A DNA stretch of 64,000 bases, taken from NCBI RefSeq assembly GCF_004341505.2, contig NZ_SLYP02000001.1, positions 2,752,501 to 2,816,500 of the forward strand, written 5' to 3'. The notes beneath the pieces were generated by a model. That model worked only from the letters and a program-made list of their open reading frames with translations. It was not told the origin of the DNA and searched no databases. Source of the stretch: Sphingomonas sp. JUb134. Lineage in GTDB: Bacteria; Pseudomonadota; Alphaproteobacteria; Sphingomonadales; Sphingomonadaceae. Made by a program: the position numbers and the translations under genes. Within the stretch, counting starts at the first letter, position 1. The number at the start of each line of letters is the position of its first letter. Positions 56,329 through 64,000 of the stretch are shown here, one piece after another.

Positions 56329-58110
56329 TCACGCCTCGCGCGAAAGTCCGTCGCGGGCGGCGCTTCCCCGTTCCTGGCTGAACATCGCCTCGCGCCCGGC
56401 ATAGAGGTCCTGCGCCTCCAACTGCTGGGCGAGCCGCTTGGTGTCCAGGTTGCGATAGGCCTCTTCGGTCCGGTCGATCTCCGTCTCGTCCACGCCGACG
56501 CACGCCATCGCCTTGCGCGCCATCGCGACTGCGGAATCGAGCACTTCGCGGACATAGCCCTCCACCGGAGCACCCTTCAGGCGAAGGATCGACAGGCGAT
56601 CGAACACGCGCATGAAGATCACGGCATCGGGGAAGGCGAGCTTCACCGCTTCGAGATCGGCCGGCTCCATCTGCTGGCCATCAATGCAGAACAGCAGCAA
56701 CTGCGCCTCGTCCGCGCCCGCCCGGCGGAGCGTGTCGATCCGAGTGCCGTCGCCGTAGTATACCTTCATGCCGAAGTTGCCGGCACGCTCGATCGTCACC
56801 GGGTCCGTGTCGATCAGCGTCACGCTGATGCCCTGGCCGATCAGCATCTGTCCGACCGTCTGCCCGAAGCGGCCATAGCCGATCACCAGTGCCGCGGCGC
56901 CGTCGTGCTTGGGACCATCAAGCCCGTCGGTGCTCGCCTGGGGCTCCATGCGAAAGCGGCGGGTGAGCATCATCAGGAACGGCGTCGTGGCCATTGAAAG
57001 CGTCACGACGGCACCGAACACGCTGGCAGCCTCGGGCGCGATCAGCAGCGCATGCTGGGCCTGGGCGAACAGCACGAAGCCGAACTCGCCACCCTGGCTC
57101 AGCAGGAGGCCGAGCGCCAGGGCCTTGCGCCACGGCATGCCGAACAGCAGCGCAAGGAGCCCGATCACCACGGCCTTGGTCGCGATCAGCGCCAGTGCCA
57201 TGCCCGTCACGAACACCGGCCGCTCGGCGATGGCCGAGAGATCGAGCAGCATGCCCACCGAGAGGAAGAACAGGCCGAGCAGGATCGCGCGGAAGGGCTC
57301 GACGTCGGCCTCGAGCTCGTGGCGGTACGGACTGTCGGCCAGCATCACCCCTGCAATGAAGGCGCCAAGCGCGGTCGAAAGACCGAGCGCCTCCATGATC
57401 GCCGCGGAAGCGATTACCGTGAACAGGCCCGCGAACACGAACATCTCGCGCTCGCCCAGATTGCCGATCAGGCGGAAGAGCGGTCGCAACAGGAAGCGGC
57501 CCGCGAGGATCAATCCGGTGATCGCCAGCACCGTGTAGAGCGCCAGCATCCATCCCGGCGGCCCGCCCACATCGTCCGGATTGCGCGAAAGCGCCGCCAC
57601 GATGGTGATCAGCGGGACGATCGACAGATCCTGGAACAGCAGGATCGAGAAGGCGCGCTCGCCGTACGGCGTCTTCAGGCGCCCGGCGGACTGCAGCATC
57701 GGCAGCACCTGGGCCGTCGAGGACAGCGCCAGCGGCAAGCCGAGCGCGAGGGCCGCGGGGATGGTGAAGTGCGTGAACAGCCACACGACGCCGGTGATGG
57801 CGATGCCGCACAAGGTCACCTGGAGCAGGCCGAACCCGAAAATGTCCCGCTTCATCCGCCACAGCCGGGACGGGCTCAATTCCAGCCCGACCAGGAACAG
57901 GAGCAGCGTGATGCCGAGCTCCGCGATGCCCATCTTGGCCTCGGCATCGCCGACGAGCCCCAGGACCTGCGGCCCGACGACGACGCCCGCAACCAGGAAG
58001 CCCAGCGTCGCGCCGAGCTTCAGCTTGCGGAAAATCAGAACGAACAGAAGCGCTGCCCCGAGCAGCGGTGCGAAGTCGCGGACGAACGACGTGGCGGAAT
58101 GCGCCTCCAT
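56329..58110 (-). CDS. Kef-type monovalent cation:proton antiporter (CPA2)
   Basis: 593 residues. Twelve or so membrane helices fill residues 10-385 (KLGATLGFLVAGVVVGPQVL; FLVGLELSPSRLW; STAQVLPMLQSAGRLKTPYG). A TrkA-N/RCK domain follows (ALVIGYGRFGQTVGQMLIGQ, near 408) that binds NAD(H). KefB/KefC proteins release potassium on electrophile stress; glutathione control is possible but not shown. The start overlaps the stop of the IscU-like gene (TGATG), so the two are coupled. Confidence 0.9.
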   Translation of the reverse strand: MEAHSATSFVRDFAPLLGAALLFVLIFRKLKLGATLGFLVAGVVVGPQVLGLVGDAEAKMGIAELGITLLLFLVGLELSPSRLWRMKRDIFGFGLLQVTLCGIAITGVVWLFTHFTIPAALALGLPLALSSTAQVLPMLQSAGRLKTPYGERAFSILLFQDLSIVPLITIVAALSRNPDDVGGPPGWMLALYTVLAITGLILAGRFLLRPLFRLIGNLGEREMFVFAGLFTVIASAAIMEALGLSTALGAFIAGVMLADSPYRHELEADVEPFRAILLGLFFLSVGMLLDLSAIAERPVFVTGMALALIATKAVVIGLLALLFGMPWRKALALGLLLSQGGEFGFVLFAQAQHALLIAPEAASVFGAVVTLSMATTPFLMMLTRRFRMEPQASTDGLDGPKHDGAAALVIGYGRFGQTVGQMLIGQGISVTLIDTDPVTIERAGNFGMKVYYGDGTRIDTLRRAGADEAQLLLFCIDGQQMEPADLEAVKLAFPDAVIFMRVFDRLSILRLKGAPVEGYVREVLDSAVAMARKAMACVGVDETEIDRTEEAYRNLDTKRLAQQLEAQDLYAGREAMFSQERGSAARDGLSREA

Positions 58111-58553
58111 CAGCCCGGCCGCCCTTCGCGCGCGGATCGAGCGGCCTCGGCCGCAGCCTCGAACGCGAGGCGGATCGAGGCGTGACGAGCGCTATGCGGC
58201 AGCGCCGGCTCGAACAATGCGAGGCCCGGCCAGTCGGGAGGCCCTTCCCCGCCGGCGAGCCAATCCGACAGCGCGTCGCGTGCCGCGTCCAGTTCCTCGG
58301 GCGTGCGGCCGATCGCATGCGCCGCCATCAGCGACGAGGATGCCTGGCCGAGCGCGCAGGCGCGCACGAGCATGCCGAGTTCGGACACCCGGCCTTCCGC
58401 GTCGAGGTTGACGTCCACGGTGACGCGACTGCCGCACACCGGCGAGCGTCTTTCCACGCTCCCCATGGGCGACTCCAGTCGCTGCTGGTGGGGAATGGTT
58501 GCGGCAAGCCGCAGGATCTCGGTGTTGTAGAGCGGCGCAGTCACGCGCTGCAT
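58110..58553 (-). CDS. Iron-sulfur cluster scaffold-like protein (IscU/NifU N-type)
   Basis: 147 residues. The IscU-fold pattern is seen: APLYNTEILRLAATIPHQQR, SVERRSPVCGSRVTVDVNLD and LVRACALGQASSSLMAAHAI. Two of the three scaffold cysteines are clear (PVCGS and RACALGQASS); the third is not evident, so it may not build clusters by itself. Stand-alone versions are common in alphaproteobacteria. Coupled to the antiporter gene behind it. Confidence 0.82.
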   Translation of the reverse strand: MQRVTAPLYNTEILRLAATIPHQQRLESPMGSVERRSPVCGSRVTVDVNLDAEGRVSELGMLVRACALGQASSSLMAAHAIGRTPEELDAARDALSDWLAGGEGPPDWPGLALFEPALPHSARHASIRLAFEAAAEAARSAREGRPG

Positions 58554-58603
58554 GTAGACCGCCGATGCGCTGCGCGCGAGGGGCAAGGCGCCCCAAAAAA
58601 GGA

Positions 58604-59146
58604 TCAGTAGGACGTGTTCGCCGCGGCTTCCCCGAACATCGGCTCGCCACGCCGGCGCCGGTAGACGATGTCGGCGATGCTGGCGCTGGTGGAATCGAGC
58701 AGCGCGTAGGTGCGCGACTGGGTGATCCAGTCCGGGCGGCGCTTGGGCCCGCCCGCGATGGTGTCGATCACCAGCACCAGCAGCAGGAAGCCGAGACTGC
58801 ACAGCACCAGGCCCTTCACCGCGCCGAAACCGAAGCCAAGCGCACGATCGACCGGCCCCAGGATCGAGGTGCGGGTGCGCGAGCCCACGCCATTGGCCAC
58901 GAGCCGCCCCAGGAAATAGACGATGCCGGCGATCAACGCGAAGGCCAGCGTCGCAGCGCCCGCCGACGTGCCGATCACGCCCACCAGTGCGGCGCTGACC
59001 GGAGTGTGGAACAGCTTGATCGCGAAGACGACGAAGATCCAGGCCATCAGCGACAGCACTTCGGTCACGAAGCCGCGCTTGAGGCCAAGCAGAGCGGCAC
59101 CGCCGACGATCAGCAGCACCACGATGTCGAGTGCGGTCAATTCCAT
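58604..59146 (-). CDS. cvpA: CvpA family membrane protein
   Basis: 180 residues, four transmembrane helices: ALDIVVLLIVGGAALLGLKR, GFVTEVLSLMAWIFVVFAIK, FALIAGIVYFLGRLVANGVG and FGAVKGLVLCSLGFLLLVLV. CvpA proteins are linked to colicin V production and envelope homeostasis. It lies 64 bases after radA, a pairing often seen in this group. Confidence 0.93.
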   Translation of the reverse strand: MELTALDIVVLLIVGGAALLGLKRGFVTEVLSLMAWIFVVFAIKLFHTPVSAALVGVIGTSAGAATLAFALIAGIVYFLGRLVANGVGSRTRTSILGPVDRALGFGFGAVKGLVLCSLGFLLLVLVIDTIAGGPKRRPDWITQSRTYALLDSTSASIADIVYRRRRGEPMFGEAAANTSY

Positions 59147-59210
59147 CGATGCCCTCCCCAGCGCCTGCTCGTCCCCCTATCCGGGCGCCTGTGCGAAGTC
59201 GAGCCGCGGC

Positions 59211-60581
59211 TTAGCGGCCCAGCATATGGTCGACGAAGGCCGGCAGGCTGCGGAAGGTCGAGAGGGTGAGGCTGGTCCCCTCCGCCGCCTGGGCACCTGG
59301 CACCATCGCACGTCCGAAGCCGAGCTTGCCCGCCTCCTTCAACCGCAGCGCACCATGGGCGACCGGGCGCACCTCCCCTGACAACGCCACTTCGCCGAAC
59401 GCGATCGCATCGGTCGGGACGGGCCGTTCGGAGAGCGCGGACACGAGCGCCGCTGCGACGGCGAGATCGGCGGCAGGATCCTGCACGCGGTAACCGCCCG
59501 CGATGTTGAGATAGACTTCGGACGTCGCGAAGGCGAGGCCGCAGCGGGCCTCCAGCACCGCCAGGATCATCGCCAGCCGCCCTGAATCCCAGCCGACCAC
59601 CGCACGACGCGGCGTCGCGCCCGAAGCGAGCCGCACCGTCAACGCCTGCACCTCCACCAGCACGGGCCGCGTTCCCTCCAGCGCCGGGAAGACCACCGTA
59701 CCGGTGACGCTCTCGTCGCGACTTGTGAGGAACAGCGAGGACGGATTGGAAACCTCGCTCAGCCCCTCCGTCGCCATCGAGAAGACGCCGATCTCGTCGG
59801 TTCCCCCGAAGCGGTTCTTCACCGCGCGCAGGATGCGATACTGGTGGCTGCGCTCGCCTTCGAACGCCAGCACCGTATCCACCATGTGCTCGAGCACACG
59901 CGGCCCGGCGATCGAGCCGTCCTTGGTGACATGGCCGACCAGCACCAGCGCCGTACCGCGCTCCTTAGCAAAGCGGATCAGTTCCCCCGACGAGGCGCGC
60001 ACCTGGCTGACGGTGCCCGGCGCCCCCTCGATCAGGTCGGAGTGCATGGTCTGGATCGAATCGATCACGAGCAGGTCCGGCGCCTGCCCTTCCCCCAGCG
60101 TCGTGAGGATGTCCCGCACCGAGGTCGCCGCCGCCAGCTGGACCGGCGCGTTACCCAGGCCCAGGCGGCGCGCCCGCAGCCGCACCTGGTCCGCCGCCTC
60201 CTCGCCCGAGACATAGGCGACGGACTTGCCCGCCAGCGCCAGCCGCGCCGTCGCCTGGAGCAGCAGCGTCGACTTGCCGATGCCCGGATCGCCGCCGATC
60301 AGCGTCGCCGAGCCCTCGACGAAGCCGCCGCCCAGCGCCCGGTCGAGTTCGGAGATGCCGGTCGCTATCCGGTCGGGAAGCGGGATGTCGCTGTCGAGCC
60401 CGGAGAGCTGGATCGCGCGTCCGCCGGACTGGAGATTGTGCCGCGCCTGGAACGGCGTCACGACGGCGCCGGCGTCCTCCACCAGCGTGTTCCAGTCCCC
60501 GCAGTCGCCACACTGGCCCGCCCATTGCGCGGTCACCGAACCGCATTGCTGACAGACGTAGCGCTTCCGGGGTTTTGCCAT
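59211..60581 (-). CDS. radA: DNA repair protein RadA
   Basis: 456 residues. N-terminal zinc finger (YVCQQCGSVTAQWAGQCGDC), RecA-like core with Walker A GGDPGIGKSTLLLQATARLA, the RadA-specific KNRFGGTDEIGVFSM, and the C-terminal Lon-like domain (GGYRVQDPAADLAVAAALVS). It drives branch migration of recombination intermediates. Family length. Confidence 0.97.
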   Translation of the reverse strand: MAKPRKRYVCQQCGSVTAQWAGQCGDCGDWNTLVEDAGAVVTPFQARHNLQSGGRAIQLSGLDSDIPLPDRIATGISELDRALGGGFVEGSATLIGGDPGIGKSTLLLQATARLALAGKSVAYVSGEEAADQVRLRARRLGLGNAPVQLAAATSVRDILTTLGEGQAPDLLVIDSIQTMHSDLIEGAPGTVSQVRASSGELIRFAKERGTALVLVGHVTKDGSIAGPRVLEHMVDTVLAFEGERSHQYRILRAVKNRFGGTDEIGVFSMATEGLSEVSNPSSLFLTSRDESVTGTVVFPALEGTRPVLVEVQALTVRLASGATPRRAVVGWDSGRLAMILAVLEARCGLAFATSEVYLNIAGGYRVQDPAADLAVAAALVSALSERPVPTDAIAFGEVALSGEVRPVAHGALRLKEAGKLGFGRAMVPGAQAAEGTSLTLSTFRSLPAFVDHMLGR

Positions 60582-60649
60582 GGGCAGCCACTAGCACGCG
60601 CAGAACGAAAGGGGAATATCGCGTGGCGGGCCGCCGCCTGCCACCTCGG

Positions 60650-60862
60650 TCAGTGCAGCTCGGAACCTTCCTTCAGCACCTTGCCGCCGTCTTCCTGGAC
60701 GATGAGGTAGGCCGGGTTTTCCTTGCTGCCGTTGCGGACGATCTTGCTTCCCTTGATCGTGCGCTGGACCCGCCGCTCGAACTTCTCCTCGACTTTGCCC
60801 TCGGCCGTTCCCTTGCCCCAGCTCCAGCTGACCTTGTCGCCCTTGGAGTAGCTGTTTGCCAT
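60650..60862 (-). CDS. DUF2945 (HVA1 Tudor-like) small protein
   Basis: 70 residues from MANSYSKGDKVSWSWGKGTA. The family pattern is VSWSWGKGTAEGKVEEKFER and NPAYLIVQEDGGKVLKEGSE. A Tudor-like barrel with unknown role. The longer reading to 60931 adds Arg-rich, unlikely sequence. Alone between radA and the divergent glycosyltransferase. Confidence 0.9.
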   Translation of the reverse strand: MANSYSKGDKVSWSWGKGTAEGKVEEKFERRVQRTIKGSKIVRNGSKENPAYLIVQEDGGKVLKEGSELH

Positions 60863-60952
60863 CGCCTGTCTCCGTCTGTCCGGGAGCAAGCGCTGTGGGC
60901 GGCGAATCGTTCCGGTGGCGCGCGGGGGCATGCGGGGCTATGGGCCGCCTCC

Positions 60953-62104
60953 ATGCAGCCGTCCGACCTTCGTGTCGCCCTTTTCAGTGGCAACTACAAT
61001 TACGTGCGCGATGGCGCGAACCATGCGCTGAACCTGCTTGCCGGCCATCTGCTCGCGCACGGCGTGACGTTGCGCGTCTATTCCCCGACCGCGGCAACCG
61101 CAGCCTTCGAGCCGACCGGCGAGTTGGTGAGCGTGCCTTCGGTCGGCCTGCCGGGTGGGCGCGGCGAATACCGGCTCGGTCTGGGCCTGCCTTCCTCGAT
61201 CCGCCGGGATCTTGCCGACTTCCGGCCCAACATCGTCCATGTCTCGGCGCCCGATGTCCTGGGTCACCGCGCCGTCAGCTGGGCACGGGGCCACGACGTC
61301 GCCTGCCTGGCTTCGCTTCACACGCGGTTCGAAACCTATGCCAGCTATTACGGGATGGGATTTCTGGAGCCGATCTTCACGACCTTGTCGCGCCGTTTCT
61401 ACAACCGGTCCGATCAGGTGATGGTGCCCACGCCCTCGATCGAGGCGCTGATCCGCGGCTGGGGCGTGACGAAACCGATCGGGCTTTGGGGTCGCGGCGT
61501 CGACCACGATCGCTTCCACCCCGGCGCACGCAGCCCGGAATGGCGCCGAGAGCTGGGCATCGCCGATGATGAGGTGGCGATCGGCTTTCTCGGTCGGCTG
61601 GTGCTGGAAAAGGGGCTCGACATCTTTGCCGATGTGGTGGCGCTGCTGCGCGACCGCGGCGTGCGGCACAAGGTGCTGGTGATCGGCGAAGGACCCGCGC
61701 GCGACTGGTTTGCCGAGCGCGTTCCCGACGCCGCCTTTGCCGGCTTCCAGCGCGGCGATGCACTGGGCCGGGCGGTCGCCTCCATGGACGTGCTGTTCAA
61801 CCCGAGCGTCACGGAGACCTGGGGGCAGGTCACGTCCGAAGCGATGGCGGCCGGAGTGCCGGTGGTCGCAGCCCGCGCGACCGGCGCGGTGGACCTGATC
61901 GACGACGGCGTGACCGGCGTGCTGGTGCCGCCGCGCGACGTCACCGCCTATGCCGACGCATTCCAGCGGATCATCCGCGATGCGGAGCTGCGAAGCGCGA
62001 TGGGCGCTGCTGGTCATGCCAAGGCGCAGCGCTATCGCTGGGATACTGCGAACCAGGCGGTGCTCGACGCCTATCTTCAGATGCTGCAACGGCGCGGGCA
62101 CTGA
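60953..62104 (+). CDS. GT4-family glycosyltransferase
   Basis: 383 residues. N-terminal Rossmann (RVALFSGNYNYVRDGANHAL), GTB fold, with the nucleotide-sugar site in EVAIGFLGRLVLEKGLDIFA and the EX7E motif ETWGQVTSEAMAAGVPVVAA. It resembles bacterial mannosyl- and glucuronosyl-transferases that build glycolipids such as sphingomonad glycosphingolipids; the substrate is not shown. Cytoplasmic face of the membrane. Start ATG 60953 sets the family length. Confidence 0.88.
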   Translation: MQPSDLRVALFSGNYNYVRDGANHALNLLAGHLLAHGVTLRVYSPTAATAAFEPTGELVSVPSVGLPGGRGEYRLGLGLPSSIRRDLADFRPNIVHVSAPDVLGHRAVSWARGHDVACLASLHTRFETYASYYGMGFLEPIFTTLSRRFYNRSDQVMVPTPSIEALIRGWGVTKPIGLWGRGVDHDRFHPGARSPEWRRELGIADDEVAIGFLGRLVLEKGLDIFADVVALLRDRGVRHKVLVIGEGPARDWFAERVPDAAFAGFQRGDALGRAVASMDVLFNPSVTETWGQVTSEAMAAGVPVVAARATGAVDLIDDGVTGVLVPPRDVTAYADAFQRIIRDAELRSAMGAAGHAKAQRYRWDTANQAVLDAYLQMLQRRGH

Positions 62105-62125
62105 TCCAGCGCCCGCGCCGCCGGA

Positions 62126-62455
62126 TCAGGCAGCCTGCCAGTCGAAGGCCAGCGGCGCCTCGCGAAAGGCGAAGCGGTCGAGGTGCGACGCAAGGACCTG
62201 CTTGAGCGCGTCCAACTGCTCCGCGGAACTCGCATCGATCCGCACGGTCAACGTCGCCTTGCCGGCTTCGAACGAAGCGCGCCCGTCTGCTGGGAAGTTC
62301 GCTCCGCGCGCATTGTGCGGGAACACCACGGTGCCCCTTTCGGGGGTGAACTCCACCTGCAGATTGTGGCTCCAGTGCTTGCAGAGCTGCTGGAGATAGC
62401 GGCTGCCGGATGCGGTCGGCACCTCGGCCACCGCGCTGAACGCGCCGGCGCTCAT
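62126..62455 (-). CDS. DUF2218 family protein
   Basis: 109 residues. Pattern: RYLQQLCKHWSHNLQVEFTP, GTVVFPHNARGANFPADGRA, TLTVRIDASSAEQLDALKQV. DUF2218 proteins are often beside siderophore-interacting FAD reductases; none is in view here. The ATG overlaps the PadR gene's stop by 4 bases, so it is controlled by that regulator. Confidence 0.9.
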   Translation of the reverse strand: MSAGAFSAVAEVPTASGSRYLQQLCKHWSHNLQVEFTPERGTVVFPHNARGANFPADGRASFEAGKATLTVRIDASSAEQLDALKQVLASHLDRFAFREAPLAFDWQAA

Positions 62456-63087
62456 GCGAGACGCTCGATGCGCTGGGCGGCTTCGTCCAGGATGGCGGCC
62501 ACTTCGTGCAGCGTCTCGGGCGGCACCTCCTCTCCGGCCAGTCGCTGACCCAGCACGGTGCGCAGGTTGCCCATCGCGCGCTTGACCGGGCCGCCGCTGG
62601 TGCGTGCCGTCATCGTGCCGACCTGCGCCAAGCGTCCGAGCAGCGCCTCGACCTGCTCGCGCTGCTCGTCGAGATGCGCAACGCCTGCCTCGGTGATCGC
62701 ATAAGCCTTGCGCCCGGCCGCTTCCGCCTGTTCCTCGATCAGCGCCATGTCGGCGAGAAGGGTGAGGGTCGGATACACGACGCCCGGGCTCGGGGCGTAG
62801 ACGCCGCCGGTGCGCTCCTTGATCTCCCGGATCAGGTCATAGCCGTGACGCGGCTGCTGCTCGATGAGTGCGAGCAGGACCAGCCGCAGATCGCCGCCGT
62901 CGAAGAGGCGACGGCGGCCGCCACGACCGCCCCGCCCCTCCGCCTCATGGTCCCAGCCGCCGAAGCCGCCGCCGAAGGGACCGCCGCCCCAGGGGCCGGC
63001 GAAGCGACGGCTATCAGGCCGCTCGCCCGAGCCGCAGCCGCCGCGACCGTCATGGTGGCGGCGGGAATGATGATGCATGCCGAACAT
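62452..63087 (-). CDS. PadR-family regulator, YqjI-like (metal-responsive)
   Basis: 211 residues. A His/Gly/Arg-rich N-terminal tail (MFGMHHHSRRHHDGRGGCGS, with seven His in the first 20 and more Gly/His on to residue 60) precedes the PadR winged helix (LRLVLLALIEQQPRHGYDLI, YAPSPGVVYPTLTLLADMAL) and a coiled-coil C-terminus. E. coli YqjI has the same layout and senses nickel through its tail to control an iron reductase. AGGAG is 5 bases from ATG 63087. A perfect dyad (63117-63128) lies just upstream; autorepression is likely. Confidence 0.88.
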   Translation of the reverse strand: MFGMHHHSRRHHDGRGGCGSGERPDSRRFAGPWGGGPFGGGFGGWDHEAEGRGGRGGRRRLFDGGDLRLVLLALIEQQPRHGYDLIREIKERTGGVYAPSPGVVYPTLTLLADMALIEEQAEAAGRKAYAITEAGVAHLDEQREQVEALLGRLAQVGTMTARTSGGPVKRAMGNLRTVLGQRLAGEEVPPETLHEVAAILDEAAQRIERLA

Positions 63088-63116
63088 GGAAGCTCCTGTG
63101 TAAGTTCGATAGGGCA

Positions 63117-63128
63117 AAGATATATCTT
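63117..63128. promoter_or_regulatory. Probable PadR operator
   Basis: AAGATATATCTT, a perfect 12-base palindrome 30 bases before the PadR gene start, in the 109-base gap shared with rarA. PadR proteins bind ATAT-centred dyads, and it would serve both divergent genes. Confidence 0.6.
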
Positions 63129-63196
63129 AGGTTGGTTTGCGCAAGAGGTCGCCGCACAAGGCTGCGTATTTTCCCGCCGACCCCTATATCGGCGAC

Positions 63197-64000
63197 ATGG
63201 CCGACCTTTTTGCCGCCTTCGATCCGCCTGCCCCCGCCGAGGTGCCCACCACGGGTCCGCTCGCCGATCGGCTGCGTCCACGCCGCCTGGAGGAGGTGGT
63301 GGGCCAGTCGCACCTGACCGGCCCCGAAGGCGCGATCGGCCGGATGGTCGCAGCCGGCAAACTCTCGTCCATGGTACTGTGGGGGCCGCCGGGAACCGGC
63401 AAGACGACGATCGCGAGGCTCCTTGCGGACGCAGTCGGGCTGCGCTTCGCATCGATCTCGGCGGTGTTCTCCGGGGTCGCCGACTTGAAGAAGGTGTTCG
63501 CCGAGGCTCGGGATCATGGCCGGCTCGGCCGCCGCACGCTGTTGTTCGTGGACGAGATCCACCGGTTCAACCGCGCGCAGCAGGACGGCTTCCTGCCCTA
63601 TGTCGAGGACGGCACGGTGACGCTGGTCGGCGCGACCACCGAGAACCCGTCGTTCGAACTCAACGCGGCGCTCGTTTCCCGCGCGCAAGTGCTGATCCTG
63701 CGACGGCTCGACGCAGAGGCATTGGAGACGCTGCTCACCCGCGCCGAGGAGGCCGAGGGCCGCCCGCTCCCGCTCGACGCAGACGCGCGGGCGGCGTTGG
63801 TCGCCAGCGCCGATGGTGATGGCCGCTTCCTGCTCAACCAGGCGGAGACGCTCTTCTCCATCCAGCTCGACGCGCCGCTGGACCCCGCCAGCCTTTCCGC
63901 GCTGCTCCAGCGGCGGATGGCGGTCTATGACAAGGATCGCGAGGGGCACTACAACCTCATCTCCGCGCTCCATAAGTCGCTGCGCGGATCGGATCCCCAG
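63197..64000 (+). CDS. rarA: Replication-associated recombination protein RarA (MgsA), 3' end outside window
   Basis: The first 268 residues, open at the right edge. A typical RarA start (PLADRLRPRRLEEVVGQSHL), Walker A WGPPGTGKTTIARLLADAVG, Walker B TLLFVDEIHRFNRAQQDGFL and sensor GATTENPSFELNAALVSRAQ. It is an AAA+ ATPase that acts at stalled replication forks and is related to clamp loaders. It is divergent from the PadR gene. Confidence 0.95.
   Translation, partial: MADLFAAFDPPAPAEVPTTGPLADRLRPRRLEEVVGQSHLTGPEGAIGRMVAAGKLSSMVLWGPPGTGKTTIARLLADAVGLRFASISAVFSGVADLKKVFAEARDHGRLGRRTLLFVDEIHRFNRAQQDGFLPYVEDGTVTLVGATTENPSFELNAALVSRAQVLILRRLDAEALETLLTRAEEAEGRPLPLDADARAALVASADGDGRFLLNQAETLFSIQLDAPLDPASLSALLQRRMAVYDKDREGHYNLISALHKSLRGSDPQ

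Overview
This window reads as chromosomal DNA of a high-GC alphaproteobacterium, most likely a sphingomonad (Sphingomonas or a close relative). The pointers are the Ala/Arg-rich high-GC codon use, the long bacterial leuA form, the many SPOR, DUF1178, DUF423 and DUF2218 family genes, the small interspersed palindromes, and the gene order ilvB-ilvN-ilvC. Most of it is core genome. One clear accessory island lies at about 31.1-42.4 kb.

Layout. 1-5.4 kb: the end of a dihydroorotase-like gene, two SPOR-domain envelope proteins, and serB/miaA head to head with overlapping start codons. 5.5-11.8 kb: branched-chain amino acid synthesis (ilvB, ilvN, ilvC, leuA), with a YceI protein between. leuA is preceded by a 17-residue leucine-rich leader peptide and a strong hairpin, a classical attenuator. 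12-17.8 kb: folE, a SWIB-domain protein, a SulP anion transporter, a secreted protein, and an Rrf2 regulator divergent from a methyltransferase. The 3' end of the Rrf2 gene runs into a duplicated piece of the nearby merR gene. 17.4-27.6 kb: a fatty-acid beta-oxidation locus with merR-fadD on one strand and fadA-fadB-fadE-NMO-etfB-etfA on the other. 27.9-31 kb: a small coiled-coil membrane protein, a Gdx/SugE guanidinium exporter, a DUF2147 protein and a FadL-type outer-membrane channel.

31.1-42.4 kb is the island, lying against a tRNA-Arg(CCT) gene. It carries a Hachiman anti-phage system (hamA-hamB) with a DUF3223 gene in the same operon. It also carries two small ORFs and a striking two-gene unit: an ankyrin-repeat protein fused to an RpoD-like sigma factor, abutting a MORC-like GHKL ATPase. 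The ATPase is cut by an IS21-family element. The far side of that element joins a large serine recombinase that has lost its N-terminal catalytic part, so sequence was lost between the two.

42.7-64 kb returns to core genes. These are a KaiC-like double ATPase (C-terminus frameshifted) with a hybrid histidine kinase; comF-grxC-amidase-DUF1178; a methyltransferase; mutT; two Flp pilins; accA; xerD; a conserved secreted protein; aroK-aroB; DUF423; a Kef-type antiporter with an IscU-like protein; cvpA; radA; a GT4 glycosyltransferase; a DUF2218/PadR (YqjI-like) pair; and the start of rarA.

The best candidate for an undescribed system is the ankyrin-sigma70 / MORC-like ATPase pair beside Hachiman. 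All identifications are by reading motifs; no database search was run.
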